Source: Thermotogaceae bacterium (GTDB lineage: Bacteria; Thermotogota; Thermotogae; Thermotogales; Thermotogaceae). Taken from it: DNA of 17,140 nt. Position 1 is the first letter of the stretch. Every line of letters begins with the position of its first letter. A model generated the notes under the pieces. It saw only the letters and a list, made by a program, of their open reading frames with translations, was not told the DNA's origin and made no database searches. The translations under genes and the position numbers were made by a program. Location: the NCBI GenBank assembly GCA_021161105.1, contig JAGHBG010000223.1, positions 1 through 17,140 on the forward strand, read 5' to 3'. Below are positions 7,526 to 14,882 of this stretch, piece after piece.

Positions 7526-8023
7526 ATGAGAAAGCTAATTTTTCTGGTTTTGATTTTGTTCATTTTGACAGGAACGATTTTTGCAGATGAGATTTATAAC
7601 GAGATGAAAAGTATGATAGAAACACTGGATTCAAGTGTGGTTCTTTTAAATAAGAGAATCGATATAGTTATAGGATATTTTGAAGGAAAATTCACCGATT
7701 TACAAAGTGATGTGGATGATAAGATAGAAAATTTAAAAGAAATTTTAGAGTATCATGCAGAGGTTCTTAGCGTTATCAGAAAAACTCTTGAGAGTGTTAA
7801 TTCTACGATGGAAAAAATTTATGAAAATCAACAGGTTTTATTCAAATATATTGATTCACTTTCTAAGAATCAAGAAGAGATTCAAAAAGTTGCTTTAGGA
7901 AATAGTGAAAGGGTAATAGAGCTGGAGAAAAAACAAAAAGGCACAGAATACCTTGTTTATTTATCTATAGCTTTATCTGCTTTGAATATGCTCCTCCTTT
8001 TGGTTGCTTTTGTTTTACAGTAG
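7526..8023 (+). CDS. Exported coiled-coil protein with C-terminal membrane anchor, function unknown
   Basis: I do not recognise a named family. The 165 residues start with a clear signal peptide (basic MRK, hydrophobic 4-16, likely cut near FA-DE at 20/21). A long acidic helical region with heptad-like spacing of I, L and V follows (about 22-138). It ends in one hydrophobic helix at 142-164 with only Gln after it. This is the plan of toga rod (Omp-alpha) proteins without the SLH domain. The start is ATG 7526, preceded by GAGGTGAG; an upstream TTG at 7505 would add seven non-conforming residues ahead of the signal peptide. The gene is divergent from clpC and its last nine bases overlap the end of dprA on the other strand. 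I infer a spacer or anchor in the envelope; a role in protein quality control beside clpC is not supported. Confidence 0.7.
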   Translation: MRKLIFLVLILFILTGTIFADEIYNEMKSMIETLDSSVVLLNKRIDIVIGYFEGKFTDLQSDVDDKIENLKEILEYHAEVLSVIRKTLESVNSTMEKIYENQQVLFKYIDSLSKNQEEIQKVALGNSERVIELEKKQKGTEYLVYLSIALSALNMLLLLVAFVLQ

Positions 8024-9022
8024 TGGTTTTATACGGCCATTGTCGTTTTCTATAAGCCCTAAGAGCTCGAGTTCAGTTATTTTAGAAAGAACCTGGTTTA
8101 CTGGAAGATTCAAAATCTGGGATATTTCTTCAGCTGTTTCATACCCGCTAAGTACAGCCTGGAGAACAGGATCGTTAATTTCTTCCTCGGAACCTGTTTT
8201 CTTTTTACTTAATGAATAATATTCGATGATATCCTCGGGTGATGTTGCAGGTATTGCACCGTCTTTTATGAGGTTATTTGTTCCTCTTGAAGTGTACCTT
8301 GTTATATCCCCCGGAATTGAAAATACATCTCTACCTTCTTCTGCAGCTATTTTAGCTGTGATAAGTGCGCCACTTTTTTCTGGAGCTTCTGTAACAAGAG
8401 TTCCAGCAGACATAGCTGCTAATATGTAGTTTCTTTCTACAAATTGATGTTTTTTTGGTTTAGAAGATAAAGGGTATGGACTTATGATTGCACCATCTTT
8501 CTTAAGGATCTTTCTGTATGTTGATTCATTGGATTTAGGTGTTGGCACGTCAACTCCACTTGCAAGAACAGCAATGGTTTTTCCATTTGCTTCCAGCGTT
8601 GCCTCATGGACTTCTTTATCTATGCCAAATGCCATGCCACTAACGATTGCAAAGTGTTCAGAAAGCTCTATTGCGAATTTTTTTGTAACACTTTTTCCGT
8701 AAGATGTAGCCTTTCTTGTTCCAACAATGGTAAAAAGTCTCGAGTTTAAAAGCCCACAGTTTCCAAGACAGAAGAGAACAGCAGGAGGATTTGTGGAATT
8801 TTTTAGAAGGGCGGGGTAATCTTCATCAAAGATTGTAATGATTTTTGAAAAAGTTTCTTTTAACAGCTTTTCCTGCTTTTTAATGAAGGTATAAATAGGC
8901 TTTTCTATGAGGACACCATGATTTTTTAAGAATTCTTCAAAATCTTTTTCTTTCTCCTCCACTATCTTTTGAGTGGGTATTTTCAAAAGATACCACGCTG
9001 TATATATTTCGAGTTTGTTCAT
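8015..9022 (-). CDS. dprA: DprA/Smf DNA-processing protein
   Basis: DprA binds single-stranded DNA taken up in transformation and loads RecA on it. The 335 residues have an N-terminal helical region (about 1-65) and a Rossmann-like DprA domain: VGTRKAT (100-106), SGMAFGID (128-135, where most members have ARGID), VERNYILAAMS (195-205), EAPEKSGALITA (212-223) and SIPGD (235-239). A C-terminal winged helix spans about 284-333. The Phe in place of the usual Arg in GxARGID is a small oddity. The ATG overlaps the apbE stop as ATGA, so it is the last, coupled gene of the pfk unit. Its stop overlaps the coiled-coil gene on the other strand by nine bases, leaving no room for an ordinary terminator. 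Confidence 0.95.
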   Translation of the reverse strand: MNKLEIYTAWYLLKIPTQKIVEEKEKDFEEFLKNHGVLIEKPIYTFIKKQEKLLKETFSKIITIFDEDYPALLKNSTNPPAVLFCLGNCGLLNSRLFTIVGTRKATSYGKSVTKKFAIELSEHFAIVSGMAFGIDKEVHEATLEANGKTIAVLASGVDVPTPKSNESTYRKILKKDGAIISPYPLSSKPKKHQFVERNYILAAMSAGTLVTEAPEKSGALITAKIAAEEGRDVFSIPGDITRYTSRGTNNLIKDGAIPATSPEDIIEYYSLSKKKTGSEEEINDPVLQAVLSGYETAEEISQILNLPVNQVLSKITELELLGLIENDNGRIKPLL

Positions 9023-10077
9023 GGCTTTCTCTCGTAAGCAAGAAATCCCTCGCTTTTTTTAATTGAGCCATCGGAAAGTACCATGAATACCTGGGCACCA
9101 AGCTCTGGGAAGTGAACTACTACATACCTCCAATCTTTTGCCATCACAAAGCCTGCAGTTGACAGCACATCGGCAGCTACAGCATCTCTGGCTATTACTG
9201 TGACACTTCTTGCATAGGATGCAGGCCATCCTGTTTGTGGGTCTATAATGTGGTGGTATCTTTTTCCATCAACGATAAAGTATCTTTCGTAATCACCTGA
9301 TGTTGCTATACTTCCTTCCTTCATGTAAATGTAATCTATACTCCCTGTACCCCTTGGGTTTTTAATCCCGATTACCCAGAAGGTTTTCCCGTATTTGGGG
9401 CCAATTATCTTTATTTCACCACCAGCATCAATAAAACCGGTTGCATCTTTATCTATGCTTTTTACAATATTGTATGATTTTTCAAGGGCATATCCCTTTA
9501 CTATTGCACCCAGATCAAGCTGTGCTCCGTTTAACATTTTTATTCTCATGTTTTCTCTGTCAAGAACAATATTTTGATATCCTGACATTTGAAGAGCTTT
9601 TTTAATTTCTTTTTCCTGTGGAACCGTCAGTGATGAAGCGTTTTTGGAGGAGAAATCATCAAAACCCCAGAGTGTTATTATTCTACCTAAAGCAGGATCA
9701 AAAGCTCCTTCTGTGAGTTTTGCGTATCCAACTGCTGCTTCGATTAAAGCAAAGGTTTCTTTATCAACATCAACCCAATCATTTGAATGGTTTATCTTGT
9801 AAATGACACTTTCGGGATTGTACGGGTCAAATTTTTGATCTATTCTCTCAAACTCCCTCAAAACCATATTTGCAAGGTCTTTGGGGTTCATCTCATCACT
9901 TGATATGTATACTCTTATGCGTGTTCCCATTGTAAATTCCGTTGCTTCATAGTATATAAAACGAACTTTACCCCAGATTAAATAAGCAAAAACGGAGAGA
10001 ATAATAAGGAGGGCTACTCCGGAAATAAGAATAACATTTTTCGTTTTTAGAATATCTTTGCGATCTGAAAACCGCAT
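9019..10077 (-). CDS. apbE: ApbE-type FAD:protein FMN transferase, membrane anchored
   Basis: ApbE moves FMN from FAD to a Thr or Ser of extracytoplasmic or membrane proteins such as Rnf/Nqr subunits. From ATG 10077 the protein has 352 residues. A basic N-terminus and one transmembrane helix (about 14-36) anchor it outside the membrane; there is no lipobox Cys. Family motifs follow: MGTRIRV (50-56), GAFDPALG (124-131), LDLGAIVKGYA (187-197), GGE (219-221), HIIDPQTGWPA (276-286) and DAVAADVLSTA (298-308), which carries Mg-binding acidic residues. The ATG was preferred to GTG 10086 because AGGGTGAG is well spaced from it but too close to the GTG. It overlaps the amrS end by 31 bases. No Rnf, Nqr or FMN-binding target is in the window; the RseC-like gene hints at an Rnf-type complex elsewhere. 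Confidence 0.93.
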   Translation of the reverse strand: MRFSDRKDILKTKNVILISGVALLIILSVFAYLIWGKVRFIYYEATEFTMGTRIRVYISSDEMNPKDLANMVLREFERIDQKFDPYNPESVIYKINHSNDWVDVDKETFALIEAAVGYAKLTEGAFDPALGRIITLWGFDDFSSKNASSLTVPQEKEIKKALQMSGYQNIVLDRENMRIKMLNGAQLDLGAIVKGYALEKSYNIVKSIDKDATGFIDAGGEIKIIGPKYGKTFWVIGIKNPRGTGSIDYIYMKEGSIATSGDYERYFIVDGKRYHHIIDPQTGWPASYARSVTVIARDAVAADVLSTAGFVMAKDWRYVVVHFPELGAQVFMVLSDGSIKKSEGFLAYERKP

Positions 10078-11039
10078 TTGCTGCACTCACCCTCTTCCGT
10101 CATTCCGGATTTGTCTACTTCATACCCTCTTCTTCTTATAACAACATTTCCGCATTTTGGACATACCGTAGTTTCGTATTCCTCCTCCCAGAGATTTCCA
10201 ATATAAACAAAGTTCAGATATTTTTTAGCTATTCTGTATATTTCCTTCAGTTTTTCAACTGGCGTTGGTGGAATAGTGTATTTGTAGTTGGGAAAGTATC
10301 TGCTTAAATGAAGAGGTATATTTTTATCTATAGAAGCAAGCCATTTGAATTCTTCTTCGAGTTCTTCGAGGTCATCGTTTTTTCCTGGTATGACAAGCGT
10401 TGTAACCTCAACATGAATGCCTGACCTGTATGCAGTTTCTATTGTATTCATGACGACTTCTTTTTTCCCCCCAATTTCCTTAAGATAGAATTCATCATTC
10501 CAGCCTTTTAAATCTATGTTCATAGCGTGAATTGACTGAAGAAGCAATTTAAGAGGTTCTTTTTCTATGTACCCGTTTGTCACAAGAACATTATAAAGGC
10601 CTTCTTTTGATGCGATTCTTGAAGTATCAAGAACAAACTCGAACCATATTATCGGTTCATTATAAGTATAGGCTATTCCTCTTGAGCCTCTTTCTAATGC
10701 TATCTTTACAAGCTGATCAGGAGTTACTTTTCTCGTCTGAACTCTGTCATGAGCTATTTCCCAATTTTGGCAGAAAGGACATCTTAAGTTGCAGCCTATG
10801 GTGCTAACAGATAGGATTTTATCTCCGGGATTGAAGTGAAATAAAGGTTTTTTTTCTATTGGATCCATTGACATTGCACTCACTTCACCGTAATTCAGAG
10901 TGACAAGCATTCCCCTTTCATTAACTCTTACTCCGCATAATCCTTTTTGCCCGGGTTTTAAAACACATTTATGAGGACATAGTGTACACCTGACAGTTTG
11001 TTCATCAAGATTTTTAAACTGTAAAGCCATTTTTTTCAT
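10047..11039 (-). CDS. amrS: AmrS, radical SAM enzyme of the AmmeMemoRadiSam system
   Basis: The 330-residue protein has the radical SAM cluster CxxxCxxC at Cys83, Cys87 and Cys90 (IGCNLRCPFCQNW). It is flanked by a cysteine-rich N-terminus (Cys18, 21, 25, 35; CTLCPHKC) and a C-terminal zinc-ribbon-like pair (CPKC 293-296, CSKC 319-322). The body resembles pyruvate-formate-lyase-activating enzymes (TYNEPIIW, VTNGY, MNIDLKGW), which cleave S-adenosylmethionine to start radical chemistry. The neighbouring amrA gene identifies it as the AmmeMemoRadiSam type rather than a lyase activator; I see no glycyl-radical enzyme here. The substrate is unknown for the family. ATG 11039 is preceded by GAGGTGAT; the gap to amrA is 11 bases, so the two are cotranscribed. 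The extra C-terminal cysteines could hold zinc or a second cluster. Confidence 0.9.
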   Translation of the reverse strand: MKKMALQFKNLDEQTVRCTLCPHKCVLKPGQKGLCGVRVNERGMLVTLNYGEVSAMSMDPIEKKPLFHFNPGDKILSVSTIGCNLRCPFCQNWEIAHDRVQTRKVTPDQLVKIALERGSRGIAYTYNEPIIWFEFVLDTSRIASKEGLYNVLVTNGYIEKEPLKLLLQSIHAMNIDLKGWNDEFYLKEIGGKKEVVMNTIETAYRSGIHVEVTTLVIPGKNDDLEELEEEFKWLASIDKNIPLHLSRYFPNYKYTIPPTPVEKLKEIYRIAKKYLNFVYIGNLWEEEYETTVCPKCGNVVIRRRGYEVDKSGMTEEGECSKCGFQIAKIF

Positions 11040-11050
11040 TTTAAATCACC

Positions 11051-11581
11051 TCAGTGATATCTTGTAACAGTAAATTTATAAATAATGCTTGGTTTCTCGT
11101 ATGGATACATTATTCCTGCCTTATAGGATGCTATTCTTATTTGTTCTTCTATAGTATTTACGCCTTCTATATCGGGTAGAAGTAGTCCTCTTCTTCCGTC
11201 ATCAGCTGCAACTATTATTCCATACACTTTCGGATCCAATTCATCAATGCTTTTTACCGGTTCAGGGGTGTTGAGAACATCAACAGACACTACCAGATCT
11301 TCAAGTTCTTCTGGATGTACCGGTTCAAATCTTGGATCTCTTGTGGCTGCTGCTATGGCGTTTTCTCTTATTTCAAGAGCTAAGTTGGGTTGAGTTGGAA
11401 GAAAAGTTCCGATGCATCCCCTCAAAGAGCCATCTGATTTATGCAATGTGACAAAAGCACCCGCCCGTTTGGTAAACAATTCCCTGGGCAGGGTGCTGTA
11501 CGGTTCAATTATCTTTCCGTATCTTATATAGTTTTCAATAACATCGATGGCCCATCTTACATAGGGATGACTTCCTTTCAA
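11051..11581 (-). CDS. amrA: AmrA, AMMECR1-domain protein of the AmmeMemoRadiSam system
   Basis: The 176 residues form one AMMECR1 domain: GAFVTLHK (41-48), the signature LRGCIGTF (53-60), AATRDPRF (78-85), PEELEDLVVSVDVL (90-103), GLLLPD (132-137) and a C-terminal YKAGI/YKF strand. The Cys of LRGCIG is nearly invariant in the family. Its biochemical role is unknown; it recurs with a radical SAM protein and a Memo-like dioxygenase, suggesting a radical or metal-dependent modification. The start is TTG 11581, supported by GAGGTGA overlapping the pfk stop 11 bases upstream; a later start would remove the first helix. Human AMMECR1 is linked to a developmental syndrome, so the fold is widely conserved. 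Confidence 0.92.
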   Translation of the reverse strand: MKGSHPYVRWAIDVIENYIRYGKIIEPYSTLPRELFTKRAGAFVTLHKSDGSLRGCIGTFLPTQPNLALEIRENAIAAATRDPRFEPVHPEELEDLVVSVDVLNTPEPVKSIDELDPKVYGIIVAADDGRRGLLLPDIEGVNTIEEQIRIASYKAGIMYPYEKPSIIYKFTVTRYH

Positions 11582-11592
11582 AGTCTTTCACC

Positions 11593-12615
11593 TCATCCGA
11601 AGAACATCATAGCAAGCCTGTAATACTCGTAAGGGACAAACTTCTTAACGCTGACACCATATTCGAGAGGTATTGAAATGATTTCGTTGCCCTTAAGTGC
11701 TACCATCCTTCCAAATTCTCCATTGAGAACGAGTTTCATTGCATTTACACCGTATTTAGTACCAAGTATTCTATCGAAAGCTGTGGGTGTTCCTCCTCTC
11801 AAAAGGTGTCCAAGAACAACAGCTCTTGTTTCATATCCTACTTTCTTCCTAATGATTCTTGAGAGAACATGAGCTATTCCACCAAGCTGTATGTGACCAA
11901 ACTCATCGGTTTTTTCTTCTACAGTCACATAATTATCAAAATCAGTTGGCTTGAAGCCTTCTGCGACAGCGACTACAGCGTATTTTTTGGCTTTCATCCT
12001 TTTATCTAAAATAGATATTATCTCTTCAATAGTCATGGGGAATTCAGGTATAAGAATGAGATGTGCACCAGCAGCAAGGCCAGCTTCAATTGTTATCCAG
12101 CCAGTATCTCTGCCCATTAATTCCACAAATATGATTCTTTCGTGGGATTTAGCAGTTGAATGAAGCCTGTCGATTGCATCGGCTCCAACATTTACAGCGG
12201 TGTGAAAGCCGAAGGTGTAGTCTGTATTGGAAATATCATTGTCAATTGTCTTTGGAACTCCTACAACTTTTACTCCCATTGCATGGTACTTTGCAGCAAC
12301 AGATAGAGTGTCGTCTCCACCAATAGCTATTAAGGCATCGAATTTCAATGCTTTTATATTTTCAAGAACTTTATCTCTGGCCTCTGGTGATTTGAAGGGA
12401 TTTGTTCTGCTTGTACCGAGTATGGTTCCACCAAGTATATGAATTCCCTCCACATTATCTTCAGTGAGTTTTACGTACTCTTTTTCTATTAATCCTTTCC
12501 ACCCATGCTTTATTCCTATTATTTCCACATTTTTTGGGGCAGCTTTAACAATACCCCTTATAACTGCATTGAGGCCAGGACAATCTCCGCCACCAGTAAG
12601 GATTCCTACTCTCAT
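11593..12615 (-). CDS. 6-phosphofructokinase, short form, predicted PPi-dependent
   Basis: This cytosolic glycolytic enzyme phosphorylates fructose 6-phosphate. The 340 residues match the short PFK-A group. Motifs: GILTGGGDCPGLNAVI (4-19), IGGDDT (98-103), PKTIDND (121-127), MGRDTGW (167-173) and LGHLLRGG (268-275). The donor-deciding positions are Asp102 (E. coli Gly104) and Lys122 (E. coli Gly124). Asp plus Lys is the pyrophosphate-using signature, whereas ATP enzymes have Gly at the first site. I therefore infer a reversible PPi-PFK, which would let the cell run glycolysis and gluconeogenesis with one enzyme. ATG 12615 has GGAGGTG 7 bases upstream. It heads the unit with amrA, amrS, apbE and dprA. 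ATP use remains possible until assayed. Confidence 0.93.
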   Translation of the reverse strand: MRVGILTGGGDCPGLNAVIRGIVKAAPKNVEIIGIKHGWKGLIEKEYVKLTEDNVEGIHILGGTILGTSRTNPFKSPEARDKVLENIKALKFDALIAIGGDDTLSVAAKYHAMGVKVVGVPKTIDNDISNTDYTFGFHTAVNVGADAIDRLHSTAKSHERIIFVELMGRDTGWITIEAGLAAGAHLILIPEFPMTIEEIISILDKRMKAKKYAVVAVAEGFKPTDFDNYVTVEEKTDEFGHIQLGGIAHVLSRIIRKKVGYETRAVVLGHLLRGGTPTAFDRILGTKYGVNAMKLVLNGEFGRMVALKGNEIISIPLEYGVSVKKFVPYEYYRLAMMFFG

Positions 12616-12661
12616 ATGGACACCTCCAGGAATTACAAGATTTATTAAAATTCATGTTATT

Positions 12662-12670
12662 ATTTTATCA
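12662..12670 (-). promoter_or_regulatory. Extended -10 promoter of the pfk unit
   Basis: On the minus strand TGATAAAAT is a TGn-extended -10. RNA start near 12655 gives a leader of about 40 nt ending in GGAGGTG. No clear -35 is present, as at the other promoters here. Confidence 0.5.
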
Positions 12671-12766
12671 CAGTATCTGTTCTTTTGTATGACAGAATTC
12701 TTTGAGTTTTTAAAACAAGTCGAATGTTATATCGTTTTCACAAATTATGTTATTATTTTTGATGTG

Positions 12767-12772
12767 TAAAAT
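12767..12772 (+). promoter_or_regulatory. Probable -10 region of the racemase gene
   Basis: GTGTAAAAT ends here, giving RNA start near 12779 and a leader of about 17 nt with GGGGTGA. The TG is one base out of the ideal position. A TATTAT at 12751-12756 is a weaker alternative. Confidence 0.4.
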
Positions 12773-12795
12773 CCACGCGCAAGGGGTGAAACGGG

Positions 12796-13839
12796 ATGTA
12801 TCCAAGGCTTCTCGTTTATGTTAACAAGATGAAGGAGAATGCAGAAATTCTAAGAGAAAAACTGGGAAATTTGGGAATTGAGATCGTAGGTGTTACAAAG
12901 CTTTTCATGGGTCATCCAAAAGTGGCTAAGATGTATAAAGATGCAGGTATAAAGATATTAGGAGACTCAAGAATAGAAAATATTAACAGAATGATAGAAG
13001 CTGGAATAAATGGGGATTTTATGATGATAAGAATTCCTCCTTTGTCAAGATTGAAAGAAATGGTTGATATAGTTAATTGGTATCTGGTGTCTGAGGAGGA
13101 GGTAGCACTGGCAATAGATTTAATGGTGGATAGGCCAGTTCATCTTATTTATATGGTTGATGTTGGGGATTTGAGAGAGGGAGTCATGTATGATAAAGCA
13201 GTTGAAGAGATAAAAAGGGTGAGGAAAAAGCTTAAAAAAGCGAGGATAGCAGGGGTTGGTACCAACATAGGATGTTTTGGCGGAGTTTGGCCGACCAACG
13301 AAAATCTTAAACTCATTACAGATATAGCTAAAGCTGTTGATGCTGAGGTTGTATCTGTTGGAGGAACTATATACTTGATGGCTGTTGAACAAAATATGAT
13401 TCTTGAAGGTATAAATCAATTTAGAATAGGAGAAGCTATTCTTCTTGGAACGGATATAACTGGTGGCAGGGAGATAGAGTATTTAAAGCAAGAAACGGTC
13501 ATTTTGGAAGCAGAGGTTATTGAAGTTAAGAGAAAGCCATCAAAACCCATAGGATCGATGGGATACGATGCTATGGGAAGAAAAGTGAAATTTGAGGATT
13601 TGGGAGAAAGGTTCAGAGCAATCATTGCTGTTGGGGAGCAGGATATCAGCCCTTATGGGTTAATTCCCCTTGATAATGGGGCAAAGGTTGTCCACGCTTC
13701 CAGTGATCACACCATAGTAGATGTCACGGATATGGAGAGAGTGGTGGAAGTTGGAGATATTCTGCGATTTAAAATGAATTATTCTGCAGTTCTCAGAGCC
13801 GTAACTTCTCCATATGTAGAAAAGGTTTACATTGAATAA
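12796..13839 (+). CDS. Fold-III PLP-dependent amino-acid racemase (ornithine/alanine racemase-like)
   Basis: The 347-residue protein has the alanine-racemase fold: an N-terminal TIM barrel and a C-terminal beta domain. Lys35 in VGVTKLFMGHP is the expected PLP-binding lysine. DSRIENI (57-63), the GVGTNIGCFGG strand-loop (153-163) and LGTDITGG (about 217-224) fit the barrel phosphate-binding side. It resembles the Orr/YhfX-type racemases rather than classic Alr, which has a different VKANAYG start. In Thermotoga, peptidoglycan contains D-lysine as well as L-lysine, and a member of this wider family is reported to act on basic amino acids; I infer a broad-specificity or D-Lys/D-Orn role, without direct proof of substrate. 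ATG 12796 follows GGGGTGA. It is a single gene, divergent from pfk and convergent with the AEC transporter. Confidence 0.85.
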   Translation: MYPRLLVYVNKMKENAEILREKLGNLGIEIVGVTKLFMGHPKVAKMYKDAGIKILGDSRIENINRMIEAGINGDFMMIRIPPLSRLKEMVDIVNWYLVSEEEVALAIDLMVDRPVHLIYMVDVGDLREGVMYDKAVEEIKRVRKKLKKARIAGVGTNIGCFGGVWPTNENLKLITDIAKAVDAEVVSVGGTIYLMAVEQNMILEGINQFRIGEAILLGTDITGGREIEYLKQETVILEAEVIEVKRKPSKPIGSMGYDAMGRKVKFEDLGERFRAIIAVGEQDISPYGLIPLDNGAKVVHASSDHTIVDVTDMERVVEVGDILRFKMNYSAVLRAVTSPYVEKVYIE

Positions 13840-13941
13840 ATGTGAAGTTTGTGGGCACTCAGATATTTCCAGTTTACGGGCGAATCTTTGGAGTATTTTA
13901 CAAAAGTTAAAATTTAGTAAATTCAATATGTTGACATTTTA

Positions 13942-14832
13942 CTACTTTGCAACAAGATTTATCCAGAATGTAAGTGTGATAGCAGATAGTATAGTAGATA
14001 AAGCTACTTCAGAACTGACAACTTCTGGTTTTTCGTTAAGAGCAGAAGATATTACACTCGCATTCATGGCTGTTGGCATTGCAGATTCAATAACAAATAC
14101 CATGTAGGTAAGTCCCTTCAATCCTATAAGTTTTGCAGCGAAAATGCTAATAGCAGGAATCACCATTAATCTATGTAGTGAGGCAATCAGGATAGCATTT
14201 AGATTTTTCTTTTCAAATTTTATTCTGGATATCATAACGCCAAGAAATACTGTTATGATGGGAATCGCAGCATCACTTAACATTTTTATGGTTTTATAGA
14301 TTGGAGCAGGAAAGTCTGTCCAAAAAATTCCGAAATATCCTAATATCAGGCCAAGAAGAACGGCATAGATAAAGGGTAATTTTGTTAGATTTTTAATGCT
14401 CTCTTTCAGGTTCTTTGTCATAAAAGCTATTCCAAATGTGTTAACTACTATCATAGCGACAACAGAGTATATGACGCCATAGCTGATTGCTTCTTGACCC
14501 AGTGCAAGGCCAAGCACTGGATATCCTAAGTATCCTGTGTTTCCAAATATAGAGGTCAAAAAATATACATTAGACATTTCGTGTTTTTTTGCGAGAACTT
14601 TGAAAATAATTATGTTATATATAAACAAAATTGAAAATGAAATTGCATAAAGTGCAACATTCTTTGCTTTTGGAGGATGAGAATTTACAAAGGAAAAAGT
14701 CAATATATTGGCAAAGATCCAGAGGGTGGCTTTTGAGAAAATAACTGCATCTCCTTTGTACAGTTTTCCTACAATGTACCCTAAAGCGATGAGAATCATC
14801 AAAGGTAAAATTGCTTGAGTAAAAACCTCCAC
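13942..14832 (-). CDS. AEC-family (auxin efflux carrier-type) membrane transporter
   Basis: From GTG 14832 the 296-residue protein is almost wholly hydrophobic, with about nine or ten membrane spans in two halves, the plan of the AEC/PIN-like family in the bile acid/AEC superfamily. Visible motifs are SIFGNTGYLGYPVL in the first half, with the family's N..G..GYP break, and ESAMPTAMNASV in the second half, the matching MPTA break. Bacterial members carry malate, malonate or other organic or amino acids; the substrate here is unknown. The GTG start is chosen because AAAGGAGG is 7 bases upstream; reading back to 14946 would add 38 residues and overlap the divergent nifX-like gene. It ends 102 bases from the convergent racemase; a shared D-amino-acid role is speculative. 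Confidence 0.85.
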   Translation of the reverse strand: MEVFTQAILPLMILIALGYIVGKLYKGDAVIFSKATLWIFANILTFSFVNSHPPKAKNVALYAISFSILFIYNIIIFKVLAKKHEMSNVYFLTSIFGNTGYLGYPVLGLALGQEAISYGVIYSVVAMIVVNTFGIAFMTKNLKESIKNLTKLPFIYAVLLGLILGYFGIFWTDFPAPIYKTIKMLSDAAIPIITVFLGVMISRIKFEKKNLNAILIASLHRLMVIPAISIFAAKLIGLKGLTYMVFVIESAMPTAMNASVISSALNEKPEVVSSEVALSTILSAITLTFWINLVAK

Positions 14833-14866
14833 AGTTTTTCCTCCTTTGCTGGTAAAATACCAATAG

Positions 14867-14875
14867 ATTTTAACA
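14867..14875 (-). promoter_or_regulatory. Extended -10 promoter of the AEC transporter gene
   Basis: The minus strand reads TGTTAAAAT. RNA start near 14860 gives a leader of about 28 nt with AAAGGAGG. It stands back to back with the plus-strand promoter at 14883-14891. Confidence 0.5.
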
Positions 14876-14882
14876 AATATTA

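Larger units (their letters stand above)
12616..12795. other. Divergent intergenic region, pfk unit and racemase
   Basis: These 180 bases are AT-rich and hold the leftward pfk promoter and the probable rightward racemase promoter, about 100 bases apart. I see no inverted-repeat operator, riboswitch-like hairpin or small gene between them. Confidence 0.5.

Noticed and set aside
10047..11039. Pyruvate formate-lyase-activating enzyme
   Set aside because: The sequence is similar, but the amrA neighbour and the absence of a glycyl-radical enzyme favour AmrS.
13911..13923. Inverted repeat AATTT-AGT-AAATT between the convergent racemase and AEC genes
   Set aside because: All A-T stem of five pairs, too weak for an intrinsic terminator and expected by chance in such AT-rich sequence.
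13832..14107. Frame starting with a zinc-knuckle-like CEVCGHSD after the racemase
   Set aside because: A weak AAAAGG precedes a TTG, but no second cysteine pair follows and most of the frame is antisense to the AEC transporter. A short remnant cannot be fully excluded.
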